This document shows positions 8,438-17,036 of a stretch of 64,000 nucleotides of DNA, piece after piece. The first letter of the stretch is position 1. Each line of letters begins with the position of its first letter. Source of the DNA: Benthicola sp964195715 (lineage in GTDB: Bacteria; Gemmatimonadota; Gemmatimonadetes; Palauibacterales; Palauibacteraceae); NCBI GenBank assembly GCA_964195715.1, contig CAXMRU010000057.1, positions 19,351 to 83,350 on the forward strand, given 5' to 3'. Below the pieces are notes generated by a model. That model was not told where the DNA came from. It saw only the letters and a list, made by a program, of their open reading frames with translations, and made no database searches. Position numbers and translations under genes: made by a program.

Positions 8438-9391
8438 ATGGAGAATCCGGAGCCCGGCGACGGCTACACGGCTCTCACCGAGAGCGTAGCGACCTGGACG
8501 GATCCTGACCGGGTCGTCATCCGAATCGGAGGGCCACGGGCCGACCGGATGCTCAACGGTCTGCTCAGCACGGATATCACGCTGCTGCAACCCGGCGATG
8601 CCGCTCTCTCTTTCGTCCTTACGTCGAAGGGGCGTCCGGTAGCCCTTCCGAGAGTCATTCGCACGCAGGACGCGATTCTGCTCGATGTCAGTCGAGCTGC
8701 CCTGTCCGGCCTTCTCGACCACTTCGGGACGTATCTGCCGCCGAGATTCGCCACCGTCACGCTCCTCGAGGGAGCGAGACGGATCAGTCTTTTAGGTCCC
8801 CGCTCCGAAGGCGTGGCAGCCGAAGTGGCAGCCGCCTCGGGCTGTCTGTTCATCCCGAGGCACCTCTCCGACGGCGGAGGCGTGGATATATACTTGCTTT
8901 CGGATGAGGATCGATCGGCCGTGGTCACCATCGAGGTAGCCATCTCCGCCGCCGGTGGACTGAGCGCATCGGCCGCGGACTACAACACCTGGCGCATCGA
9001 GCGAGGGATCCCGGTCTTCGGGGCCGACATCACCGCGGACAATCTGCCGCAGGAGACGGGCCTAGTGGAACGCGCCGTGAGCTTCGACAAGGGGTGCTTT
9101 ACTGGCCAGGAGGTGGTGGCTCGCATCCACTATCGCGGCCACGTCAACCGCCACCTGCGCGGCCTCCGGTCCACCGACCCGTCCACCCGATCATGCCTCC
9201 AGCCCGAAGTGGCCCTGTACTCGAAAGGGCGGGCCGTGGGCGCCGTGACGTCTTCGTGCGACTCGCCACGCTTTGGACCTATCTGCCTGGCCTACGTGCG
9301 GCGAGAGGTCGCCCCCGGCGATGAGATCGGAGTATCGCCGGACGTCCAGACCGGTTGGCTTGTGAGCGAGATTCCCTTTACGTCACCGTAA
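8438..9391 (+). CDS. ygfZ: YgfZ/GcvT-family folate-binding protein
   Basis: A 317-residue protein of the aminomethyltransferase-fold YgfZ (IBA57) family, a tetrahydrofolate-dependent factor in repair or maturation of some 4Fe-4S enzymes. The diagnostic motif 'DKGCFTGQEVVARIHYRG' around residues 219-236 contains the KGCxxGQE core. 'NGLLSTDI' near the N-terminus is also typical. It is not GcvT itself: the KGC motif and length fit YgfZ better. The nearby Fe-S aconitase-family enzyme is a plausible client. AAGAGAAAG precedes the ATG. Confidence 0.85.
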   Translation: MENPEPGDGYTALTESVATWTDPDRVVIRIGGPRADRMLNGLLSTDITLLQPGDAALSFVLTSKGRPVALPRVIRTQDAILLDVSRAALSGLLDHFGTYLPPRFATVTLLEGARRISLLGPRSEGVAAEVAAASGCLFIPRHLSDGGGVDIYLLSDEDRSAVVTIEVAISAAGGLSASAADYNTWRIERGIPVFGADITADNLPQETGLVERAVSFDKGCFTGQEVVARIHYRGHVNRHLRGLRSTDPSTRSCLQPEVALYSKGRAVGAVTSSCDSPRFGPICLAYVRREVAPGDEIGVSPDVQTGWLVSEIPFTSP

Positions 9392-9437
9392 AGCGCTTGG
9401 GTGGTGGCGTTTGCAGGTAGCCCGAGAGAGGCGTAGT

Positions 9438-10559
9438 TTGGCCCGCGGTTCCGGCATCTCTCCTTACCAGGATGGGCACCTGAAGGCGCTCGACAGACGG
9501 GACATGCGTTCTCTGTACCGACTCCTGTGGCTCACGCGGGCCCTGGAGGAACGGCTGGAGATCATCTTCAAGCAGGGCCATGTGGTCGGAGGCCTCTATC
9601 GCAGCCTCGGCCAGGAGGCCACCGCCGTGGGCTGCGGGTACGCCCTCTCGGATGGCGACTGGATCGCCCCCTCAATTCGCGACCTCGGAGCCCTGCTGGC
9701 CCGCGGTATCGAACCACGCGATATCCTCAGGCAGTACACCGCGCGAGGCACATCGCTGTGCGCCGGCAAGGACAACACCAATCACTTCACGGTTCCCGAG
9801 CTTGGCATTCTAGGACCGATCAGCCCTCTCGGGACCCAGCTATGCGTGCTGAACGGGGTGGCTCTGAGCTTCCGGACGCGAGGAGAGCCCCGGGTGTGCT
9901 TCACTTTCCAGGGTGATGGGGCGAGTCGCACGGGCACTTCGCACGAGGGCCTGGCGATGGCCGCGGCGCTGAATCTCCCGATCGTTGTCGTGCTCGAGCA
10001 CAACCGGTGGGCTTTCGGCACTCCGAGTACCGCCGAGGCAGCGGTTGAGAACTGGGCCGATGTCGCGGGAGCATACGGCGTCCCGGCAGTCACCGTGGAC
10101 GGCAACGACGTGCTGCAGGTCTACGACGCTGCCGCACAGGCGCTCGCCAGGGCCCGGGCGGGCGACGGGATGACGATCATCGTTTCGGAGACGTATCGCA
10201 TGCTTGGCCACGCCCAGCACGATGGCCAGCGTTACGTACCGGAAGACGAGCTGATCGAATGGCGTGACCACGACCCGATCCGCAGCTTCGAGATCTACCT
10301 GGTCGAATTCGGCTTCGAATCAGAGACCAGCCTCTCGGAAGTTCGAGCTGAGGTCGCCGCGGGACTGGATGTAGCAACGGACGATGTGCTGGCCGAGCCG
10401 TATCCAGCGCCCGGTGAGGCACGCAGTCGGGTATACGGTAATGCGGAACTCGACGCGGCCATTCCGTGGACTCGCGGTGAGGTCCCGGGCTACGAAGGCC
10501 TGGTGAGGGCAAGGCCTTCAGCGACCCGCGCGACCACCCGGCAGTCGCAAGGAGCATGA
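9438..10559 (+). CDS. 2-oxoacid dehydrogenase E1 component, alpha subunit
   Basis: The thiamine-diphosphate-binding alpha subunit of a pyruvate or branched-chain 2-oxoacid dehydrogenase. The TPP motif is present: 'GDGASRTGTSHEG' followed about 25 residues on by 'EHNRWA'. The fold start 'LYRLLWLTRALEERL' and 'SLGQEATAVG' match E1alpha. TTG at 9438 was chosen because GAGAGAG lies 7 bases upstream; TTG at 9411 is an alternative. Its stop overlaps the E1beta start by 4 bp (ATGA). Substrate specificity is not readable from motifs; branched-chain type is as likely as pyruvate. Confidence 0.9.
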   Translation: MARGSGISPYQDGHLKALDRRDMRSLYRLLWLTRALEERLEIIFKQGHVVGGLYRSLGQEATAVGCGYALSDGDWIAPSIRDLGALLARGIEPRDILRQYTARGTSLCAGKDNTNHFTVPELGILGPISPLGTQLCVLNGVALSFRTRGEPRVCFTFQGDGASRTGTSHEGLAMAAALNLPIVVVLEHNRWAFGTPSTAEAAVENWADVAGAYGVPAVTVDGNDVLQVYDAAAQALARARAGDGMTIIVSETYRMLGHAQHDGQRYVPEDELIEWRDHDPIRSFEIYLVEFGFESETSLSEVRAEVAAGLDVATDDVLAEPYPAPGEARSRVYGNAELDAAIPWTRGEVPGYEGLVRARPSATRATTRQSQGA

Positions 10560-11554
10560 TGACGAGCGGCGAGACCAGGGAAACGACCTACCTCACGGCG
10601 ATCCGTGAAGCACTGCAGGAGGAGATGCGGGCTGACGAGACCGTCTTCATGCTCGGCGAGGACATCGGCGTATACGGCGGTGCCTTCAAGGTCACCGAGG
10701 GCTTCCTGGAGGAATTCGGCCCGGATCGCGTGATCGATACACCGATCAGCGAGGCAGCGATCGTGGGCGCGGCGATCGGCGCAGCTCACATGGGATTGAA
10801 GCCCGTAGCGGAGATGCAGTTTATCGATTTCATCGCACCCGCATTCGACATGATCGTCAACTTCGCCGCCAAGTCGCGCTACCGGACGGGGATCGGCGCC
10901 GGACTGGTAATCCGCGGACCGTGTGGGGCAGGGGCCCGATCGGGTCCATTTCACTCGCAGTCCGTGGAATCCTATTTCGCCAACGTGCCGGGCCTGAAGA
11001 TGGTTGCGCCCGCCCGCGCCTACGACGCCAAGGGTCTCTTGAGGGCCGCCATCCGCGATCCAGACCCGGTCCTGTTCTTCGAGCACAAGTTTCTTTACCG
11101 AAGGATCAAGGAAGAGCTTCCGACGGAGGGCGAGGTGCTCGTCCCGCTGGGTGAGGCGCGCACACACCGGCCGGGGAATGACCTGACGATCGTCACATAC
11201 GGCGCGATGGTGTTCAAATCGGCCGACGCGGCGGATCGCGTTGCCGCAGAGGACGGCAGCGAGGTCGAAGTCATCGACCTTCGCACACTGCGGCCGCTCG
11301 ATACGAAGAGCATCGTGGAGAGCGTCCGCCGCACGGGCAGACTGCTGATCGTTCACGAGGCACCCCGGTTCGGCGGTTTCGCGGGCGAAATCACGGCGCA
11401 GGTCTGTGAAGAAGCGTTCGAGTGGCTGGATGCGCCCATTCGGCGTGTCACGGCGATCGACACCCCGGTGCCGTACGCGCCGACGTTGGAGGACTACTAC
11501 CTCCCGGGGGAAGAAGACATAGTGTCAGCCGCCCGGTGGCTGCTGGCGTATTGA
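10556..11554 (+). CDS. 2-oxoacid dehydrogenase E1 component, beta subunit
   Basis: A 332-residue transketolase-like beta subunit that completes the E1 heterotetramer. Characteristic blocks are 'FMLGEDIGVYGG', 'RVIDTPISEAAIVG' and 'PVAEMQFIDF' in the pyrimidine-binding domain, and 'DLRTLRPLD' in the C-terminal domain. Translation is probably coupled to the alpha gene through the ATGA overlap. The E2 gene follows after 86 bp. No E3 (lipoamide dehydrogenase) gene is present in the window, so E3 must be encoded elsewhere. Confidence 0.9.
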   Translation: MMTSGETRETTYLTAIREALQEEMRADETVFMLGEDIGVYGGAFKVTEGFLEEFGPDRVIDTPISEAAIVGAAIGAAHMGLKPVAEMQFIDFIAPAFDMIVNFAAKSRYRTGIGAGLVIRGPCGAGARSGPFHSQSVESYFANVPGLKMVAPARAYDAKGLLRAAIRDPDPVLFFEHKFLYRRIKEELPTEGEVLVPLGEARTHRPGNDLTIVTYGAMVFKSADAADRVAAEDGSEVEVIDLRTLRPLDTKSIVESVRRTGRLLIVHEAPRFGGFAGEITAQVCEEAFEWLDAPIRRVTAIDTPVPYAPTLEDYYLPGEEDIVSAARWLLAY

Positions 11555-11640
11555 GGACCCGGCCTCGCGAAGGCTGTTGAACAATTACAGTCTTTCAGGG
11601 CCGGATAGTTGATCGTACCGACAGGAAAGAGGAACAAGAG

Positions 11641-13047
11641 ATGTCCAAGGTAGACGTAATCATGCCGCAGATGGGAGAGTCCATCGTCGAGGGTACGCTC
11701 ACACGGTGGCTCAAGCAGGTGGGTGAGACCGTGGAGCGCGACGAGGATCTGTTCGAGATTTCCACGGACAAGGTGGACGCCGACATTCCGGCCCCCGTAG
11801 GCGGAACGCTGGCCGAGATCCTCGTCGAGGAGGGCGCGACCGTCGAGGTCAACACGGTCGTGGCCAGGATCGACACCGAAGGAGGAGCGGCGAGCGCGCC
11901 AGAACCGGCGGCAGAGACGACTGAGACCGCTCCTGCGGCCGAGGCGGAGCCCGCTACAGCGCCAGAACCGGTAGTCGAGGCTCCGGTCGTCGCAACACCT
12001 GCCTCCCCCGTGGAGGATGAGCGACCGGCCACTCGCGAGGAGCGGCTTCAGACCAGGTCGACCCCGCTCGTTCGCAAGATCGCGGCGGAGCACGACGTCG
12101 ACCTGTCCGACATCTCGGGCACGGGCATAGCGGGCCGCGTCACGCGGGACGACATCATGGCTCACATCGAGGGCCGGGCCGCGGCTCCTGCGGTTGCCGC
12201 TGCGCCCGCAGCCGCGCCCGCAGTTCCGGCCGCGCCCGTCTCCACGCCGCCGGCCCCTCCCGGTCCGTCCGGCACGATGCAGGTTCCCATCCATGGCGCT
12301 ACGCTCGAAATCCGCATCCCGGCCGCCCCGATCCGGGAAGGTGATACCATCGAAGAGATGAGTCGCGTGCGGCTCCGCACGATGGAACACATGTTGATGT
12401 CGAAGCGCATCTCGGCCCATGTGACGTCGGTCAACGAGATCGATTTCGAACACGTGGTTCGGCTGCGGAAGAAGTTTAGGCCGAGGTTCGCCGAGCAGGG
12501 CGTGAAGCTGACCTACGGTCCCTTCATCATGAAGGCCGTGACCGAGGCTCTGCGTGAGTATCCGATCCTCAATGCCTCTGTAGACGGCACCCGGATCATC
12601 TATCACCGCGACATCAACCTCGGGATCGCCGTGGCCGTGGCGGACGGCAAGGAGCTCATCGTTCCGGTTCTCAAGAACGCCGACCAACTCAGCCTGATGG
12701 GGCTTACGACCGGGGCCAACGAACTGGCAGAGAAAGCGCGTACGAAGACACTGGACTTCGACGATATCCAGGGCGGCAGTTTCACGATCACGAACGTGGG
12801 TGTATTCGGAAACCAGTTCGGCATGCCCATCATCAGCCAGCCGCAGGTCGCCATTCTCGGCACGGGCGTGATAGAGAAGCGACCCGTCGTTGTCCAGGAC
12901 ACGATGGGGAACGACGTGGTGGGCATCCGCCATATGTCGTACTTCGGCCTGAGCTACGACCACCGGGTCGTGGATGGGGCGATCGCCGCCTTCTGGCTGA
13001 ACAAGGTGAAGGAGGTGATCGAGAACTTCCCGGAGGACGTGATCTAG
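11641..13047 (+). CDS. 2-oxoacid dehydrogenase E2 component (dihydrolipoamide acyltransferase)
   Basis: A 468-residue acyltransferase core protein. One lipoyl domain (residues 2-76) carries the lipoylated lysine in 'EISTDKVDADIP' (K44). A peripheral-subunit-binding domain occupies about 138-178 ('PLVRKIAAEHDVDL', 'GRVTRDDI'). Ala/Pro-rich linkers flank it, and the catalytic domain ends in 'FGLSYDHRVVDGA' with active His H441 and D445. The single lipoyl domain and 'MPQMGES' start resemble branched-chain or 2-oxoglutarate E2. A ribosome binding site (AAAGAGGAA) precedes the ATG. An intrinsic terminator follows. Confidence 0.92.
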   Translation: MSKVDVIMPQMGESIVEGTLTRWLKQVGETVERDEDLFEISTDKVDADIPAPVGGTLAEILVEEGATVEVNTVVARIDTEGGAASAPEPAAETTETAPAAEAEPATAPEPVVEAPVVATPASPVEDERPATREERLQTRSTPLVRKIAAEHDVDLSDISGTGIAGRVTRDDIMAHIEGRAAAPAVAAAPAAAPAVPAAPVSTPPAPPGPSGTMQVPIHGATLEIRIPAAPIREGDTIEEMSRVRLRTMEHMLMSKRISAHVTSVNEIDFEHVVRLRKKFRPRFAEQGVKLTYGPFIMKAVTEALREYPILNASVDGTRIIYHRDINLGIAVAVADGKELIVPVLKNADQLSLMGLTTGANELAEKARTKTLDFDDIQGGSFTITNVGVFGNQFGMPIISQPQVAILGTGVIEKRPVVVQDTMGNDVVGIRHMSYFGLSYDHRVVDGAIAAFWLNKVKEVIENFPEDVI

Positions 13048-13079
13048 GAGCCTGTCCGGGAGTCCCGAGCTACCGGTTC

Positions 13080-13114
13080 ACGGCGGTCTTCCACCCGGAA
13101 GGCCGCCGTTTCTT
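13080..13114 (+). terminator. Intrinsic terminator after the E2 gene
   Basis: ACGGCGG (13080-13086) pairs with CCGCCGT (13103-13109), with CTTCC/GGAAG pairing further in, followed by a short T-rich tract TTTCTT. It lies 33 bases past the E2 stop and should end the E1alpha-E1beta-E2 transcript. Confidence 0.75.
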
Positions 13115-13281
13115 CTGTCCGACACACACTGCGCCGGCCCTTCATCCCACCCCTGAGGGGAACGAAAGTGTGCGGTTTCGGTACATATCGTCCCGCAGCC
13201 GCACACAACGCGCCGGTGAAACTGGCCAAGCAGTACCTTGTAATGGTAATGAAACAAACATGTTATGGCGTTCGTGCGAGG

Positions 13282-13297
13282 TGGCACAAGCGTTGCA
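13282..13297 (+). promoter_or_regulatory. Sigma54 (-24/-12) promoter
   Basis: TGGCAC (13282-13287), five bases, then TTGCA (13293-13297). The GG and GC dinucleotides are 12 bases apart, exactly the sigma54 arrangement. It drives the adaptor-ATPase-regulator-kinase cassette whose first start codon is at 13466, leaving a leader of about 155 bases. The cassette encodes its own NtrC-type activator, so autoregulation is likely. Possible upstream activator sites include GTGCGG/CCGCAC (13170-13175 and 13199-13204) and the palindrome AACATGTT (13257-13264). The remainder of 13115-13465 shows no gene. Confidence 0.82.
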
Positions 13298-13465
13298 ACT
13301 GAAACGCTACGCCGTATCGGTGCGTAAAGCAGGATCCAGATACGGTGGAGGGGCGATGTTTCTTCCTGCCGTAGCCCGTTCGCGAGAACGGGGCCTGAAC
13401 CGGGCTTCCGGGCCGCCGTGGCGGTGGCGGTGAGGCGTTCGGCAACTCAGCATCGAGAGACGGAG

Positions 13466-14896
13466 ATGGAGAAGACAAACGGTGATGCGGCGGGGACGCC
13501 GGTCGGCACGACGCGTGAACGAACACGTCCGCGCGTGATAGAGCGTGAAGGAAAGCCTCGTCTGTCGCTGAAGAAGGGCCGGGGCGGAGAGGGCTCCTCC
13601 ACCACTTCCAGCAGTTCGGCGCGTTCCGAATCCGGGTCGCGCGTATCGCGCATGGATGTCAAGCGCGCCCCAAGAGGAAAGAAGAAGCGGAACATATACA
13701 TCGGGGTCGGCGCCGTTGCGCTGCTCCTGGTGACCTATTTTCTGGCCCGCCTCGAACCAGCGGCTCCCACGGTGGACCGGAACGTCATCGTGCAGGGAAC
13801 CGTCGAGCGCGGCGAAATGGTTCGCCAGGTGCGCGGCTCAGGCACGCTCGTTCCGGAACGGGTGCAATTCGTGGCCGCTCTTACCGCCGGTCGGGTGGAA
13901 TCAGTGCACTTCGAGCCGGGCCAGGAGGTAAGCGCGACAGACATCCTCATGGTGATGTCCAATCCCGATGTCGAGCTCCAGGTGCTCGAAGCCGAGCAGC
14001 AGTGGACTGCGGCACAGGCTTCGCTCTTGTCGCTACGCCGGACCCTCGGGACGGGGCTGCTGGCCCAGGAGGCCGCGGTAGCCGACGCACGAGCCCGGTT
14101 CCTTGTGGCGGAGCGCCAGGCCGAAGCGTACGCACGGATGGTCGGTAGCGACTGGGTGTCGGAGAACGAGTATCAGAACGCACGGGACAACGCCAGCGCT
14201 CTCGGGGAGCGGCTGCGCACTGATCAGGCTCGACTGGATCTGATGAACCAGACGAATGACGAACAGCTCGCCGTGCAGCGGGACCAGGTGGGCCGGCTGG
14301 CCAACATCTACCGCTACTACCAGGAGCGGGCGTCCAACATGCGGGTCAAGGCCGGCGCCGAGGGCGTTCTCCAGGACTTCGATCTCGAGGTAGGACAGTG
14401 GGTGCAGGCAGGCACGACGCTCGCCCGGGTGGCCAGACCCGAGAGACTCAAAGCCGAGATCAGAATCCCACAGACGCAGGCACGCGACGTCCAGGTCGGA
14501 CAGGCCGCCTTCGTGGACACACGCACCGACACGATTCCCGGACGTGTGCGCCGTGTCGATCCGAACGTGCAGGGCGGCTCCGTCCTCGTAGAAGTCACGC
14601 TGGAGGGAGACCTTCCGACCGGGGCTCGCCCCGACCTCTCCGTCGACGGGACCATCGAGCTGGAACGTCTCAACGATGTGCTCCACGTGGGCCGCCCGGC
14701 GTATGGCCAGAGCCACAGTACTGTCAGCCTGTTCAGGGTAACCGAAGACGGCAACGCTGCCGAGCGCGTAACCGTGCGGCTCGGCCGCAGCAGCGTGAAC
14801 CAGATAGAAGTCGTGGAAGGTCTCCGAGAGGGAGACGTGATCGTCCTCTCGGACATGTCCCGGTACGACGACGTAGACCGAGTGCGTATCAGGTAA
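13466..14896 (+). CDS. HlyD/MacA-type periplasmic adaptor (membrane fusion protein)
   Basis: A 476-residue membrane fusion protein. One transmembrane helix lies at about residues 77-94. A biotinyl-lipoyl-like hairpin follows ('GRVESVHFEPGQEVSATDILMVMSNP'), then a long alpha-helical hairpin (about 155-280), the second lipoyl half ('AGAEGVLQDFDLEVGQWVQAG') and beta-barrel domains. The 75-residue N-terminal cytoplasmic stretch, rich in Arg, Lys, Ser and Gly, is unusually long for the family. ATG at 13466 has GAGAGACGGAG just upstream; an earlier in-frame start at 13418 lacks one. It should link an inner-membrane transporter to an outer-membrane channel; the ATPase gene follows after 41 bp. Confidence 0.85.
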   Translation: MEKTNGDAAGTPVGTTRERTRPRVIEREGKPRLSLKKGRGGEGSSTTSSSSARSESGSRVSRMDVKRAPRGKKKRNIYIGVGAVALLLVTYFLARLEPAAPTVDRNVIVQGTVERGEMVRQVRGSGTLVPERVQFVAALTAGRVESVHFEPGQEVSATDILMVMSNPDVELQVLEAEQQWTAAQASLLSLRRTLGTGLLAQEAAVADARARFLVAERQAEAYARMVGSDWVSENEYQNARDNASALGERLRTDQARLDLMNQTNDEQLAVQRDQVGRLANIYRYYQERASNMRVKAGAEGVLQDFDLEVGQWVQAGTTLARVARPERLKAEIRIPQTQARDVQVGQAAFVDTRTDTIPGRVRRVDPNVQGGSVLVEVTLEGDLPTGARPDLSVDGTIELERLNDVLHVGRPAYGQSHSTVSLFRVTEDGNAAERVTVRLGRSSVNQIEVVEGLREGDVIVLSDMSRYDDVDRVRIR

Positions 14897-14937
14897 CGCC
14901 GACGCGACGCGTCGCCACGAGGAGAGAGAGTCACGGG

Positions 14938-15645
14938 ATGGACAACGGCACACCGCTGATCCGGATGGAGGGCGTCAAGAAGGTTTTCTACACGGATGAG
15001 ATGGAGACGCACGCCCTGGCGGACATTCACCTCGACATTCACGACGGTGAGTTCACGGAAGTGGTGGGCCCCTCGGGGTGCGGGAAGTCCACGCTCCTGT
15101 CGCTGGTCGGGCTGCTGGACACGGCCACGGAGGGTGACTACTGGCTGGACGGCGAGCCCGTGGTCAAGCTCACGGCCTCGGAGCGGGCCCGGGTCCGGAA
15201 CCGGCACATCGGGTTCATATTCCAGGCCTTCAACCTGATCGGCGACCTCACGGTATACGAGAACGTCGAACTGCCGCTCACATATCGCGGCATGGCCGCC
15301 CCCGAGCGCAAGGACCGAGTCCACCGCGCCCTCGAGCGCGTCGGCATGGGCCACCGCATGGATCACTATCCGTCGCAGCTCTCAGGCGGTCAGCAGCAGA
15401 GGGTGGCCGCGGCGCGCGCCGTGGTCGGCGACCCCTTGATCCTCCTGGCCGACGAGCCCACGGGAAACCTCGACTCCACAAACGGTGAGGCAGTCATGGA
15501 CCTCCTGAAGGAGCTCCACGCAGAGGGATCCACCATCCTGATGGTGACCCACGACCCCCGCTATTCCAAGTACGCCGAGCGGACCATTCATCTGTTCGAC
15601 GGGCGCATCGTCGAAGAGCGATCGGCCGAGACGAAGACCGAGTGA
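14938..15645 (+). CDS. MacB/LolD-type ABC transporter ATP-binding protein
   Basis: A 235-residue ABC ATPase with Walker A 'GPSGCGKST', Q-loop 'FIFQAFNLIGDL', signature 'LSGGQQQR', Walker B plus D-loop 'ILLADEPTGNLD' and switch His in 'MVTHD', all intact. The pattern matches the MacB/LolD/FtsE class, which normally pairs with an FtsX-type permease. None is encoded next to it: the next gene is a response regulator whose start overlaps or abuts this stop. Either the permease is encoded elsewhere or the ATPase serves a distant partner. Confidence 0.9.
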   Translation: MDNGTPLIRMEGVKKVFYTDEMETHALADIHLDIHDGEFTEVVGPSGCGKSTLLSLVGLLDTATEGDYWLDGEPVVKLTASERARVRNRHIGFIFQAFNLIGDLTVYENVELPLTYRGMAAPERKDRVHRALERVGMGHRMDHYPSQLSGGQQQRVAAARAVVGDPLILLADEPTGNLDSTNGEAVMDLLKELHAEGSTILMVTHDPRYSKYAERTIHLFDGRIVEERSAETKTE

Positions 15646-15647
15646 TC

Positions 15648-17015
15648 ATGAGCGACTACAGAGCCAGCATTCTCGTCGCCGACGACCAGGCGGACGTCCT
15701 GGCGGCGCTTCGCCTGCTGTTGAAGGCAGAAGGTTACGATATCGCCACTGCGTCCTCGCCGGCAGAGGTCCTCGAGCTCCTGGATCTGGACGAGTTCGAC
15801 TGCCTGCTGCTGGATCTCAACTACACGCGCGACACGACGTCCGGGCAGGAGGGGCTCGATCTGCTTCCCCGGATCCAGGCGCTCGACAGCACACTCCCCA
15901 TCATCGTCATGACAGCGTGGGGAAGCATCGAGAGCACGGTAGAGGCAATGCGGCGCGGAGCCCGCGACTACATCGAGAAGCCGTGGGACAACGACCGACT
16001 GCTCGCCACGATTTCTTCACAGCTCGAGCTGGTGCAGGCGGTCCGGCGAGCGCAGTTCCTCGAGGCCGAGAACGAAATGCTCCGGGACGCAGATGTACCG
16101 GAGCTGATCGCGGATTCGCGAGCGATGCAGCCCGTGCTCCGGCTCATCGAGCGGGTCGGGCCATCGGACGCCAACGTGCTGATCACAGGCCAGCCGGGGA
16201 CCGGAAAAGAAGTAGTGGCCCGCTGGCTGCACTATCGCTCGAACCGGGCGGACCGTCCCCTCGTGACAGTGAACACGGGCGGATTGTCCGAGGGCGTGTT
16301 CGAGAGCGAAATGTTCGGGCACGTGAAGGGAGCGTTCACGGACGCGAAGGCCGACCGGGTCGGTTACTTCGAGCTCGCAGGCCACGGCACACTCTTCCTG
16401 GACGAGATCGGCAACCTGCCCCTCACACAGCAGGCCAAGCTGCTGCGCGTTCTCGAGTCGGGCGAGTTCCAGCGAGTCGGTACCTCCAAGGCTCGCAAGG
16501 TGGATGTGCGCATCCTCACGGCCACCAACTCGAACCTGGAGCGCTCCGTGGCGGACGGTACGTTCCGCGAGGATCTCTACTATCGGCTGAACACCGTGGA
16601 GATCAGCCTCCCGCCGCTTCGGGAGAGACGCGAGGACATCCCGCTGCTGGCAGCCCACTTCCTGAGGGTCAGCGGCGCAAAGTACGGACGCCCCGACCTG
16701 GCGTTCTCGCCCGCAGCTATGGACGCGCTTCTCAGGCACCCGTGGCCGGGTAACATCCGAGAGCTCAGACATTCTGTCGAGCGGGCGGTCCTTCTGACCG
16801 ATAACCACCATGTCGAGGTCGAACATCTGGGGCTGCGCCAGGCTGCGGAAGGATCGCTCCGGCTCGAGGCCGTTCCGCTGGATGAAGCCGAGCGAATTCT
16901 GATCCGCAAGGCACTGTCGAGGAACCGGGGAAACGTGAGCCGCGCCGCAAACGACCTCGGCCTCAGCCGCAGCGCGCTGTACCGTCGCCTGAAGCGCCAC
17001 GGCCTTCACGCCTGA
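15648..17015 (+). CDS. Sigma54-dependent response regulator, NtrC family
   Basis: A 455-residue activator in three parts. The receiver domain (about 7-125) has acidic pair 'DD' at 12-13, phospho-acceptor D56 and 'EKP'. The AAA+ sigma54-interaction domain (about 145-380) has Walker A 'GQPGTGKE' and Walker B 'GTLFLDEIG'. A Fis-type helix-turn-helix lies at the end ('GNVSRAANDLGLSRSALYRRL'). The sigma54-contact loop reads GAFTDA rather than GAFTGA. GTG at 15642 is an alternative start overlapping the ATPase stop (GTGA). It very probably activates the sigma54 promoter at 13282 upon phosphorylation by the next gene's kinase. Confidence 0.92.
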   Translation: MSDYRASILVADDQADVLAALRLLLKAEGYDIATASSPAEVLELLDLDEFDCLLLDLNYTRDTTSGQEGLDLLPRIQALDSTLPIIVMTAWGSIESTVEAMRRGARDYIEKPWDNDRLLATISSQLELVQAVRRAQFLEAENEMLRDADVPELIADSRAMQPVLRLIERVGPSDANVLITGQPGTGKEVVARWLHYRSNRADRPLVTVNTGGLSEGVFESEMFGHVKGAFTDAKADRVGYFELAGHGTLFLDEIGNLPLTQQAKLLRVLESGEFQRVGTSKARKVDVRILTATNSNLERSVADGTFREDLYYRLNTVEISLPPLRERREDIPLLAAHFLRVSGAKYGRPDLAFSPAAMDALLRHPWPGNIRELRHSVERAVLLTDNHHVEVEHLGLRQAAEGSLRLEAVPLDEAERILIRKALSRNRGNVSRAANDLGLSRSALYRRLKRHGLHA

Positions 17016-17036
17016 GGATCTGACAGGAGGCGGCAG

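Noticed and set aside
8438..9391. Assignment as GcvT to complete the glycine-cleavage system
   Set aside because: The KGCFTGQE motif and length identify YgfZ, which does not replace GcvT.
12170..12270. Repetitive GCGCCCGCAGC-like sequence
   Set aside because: It encodes the Ala/Pro-rich linker of the E2 protein, not a CRISPR or tandem repeat array.
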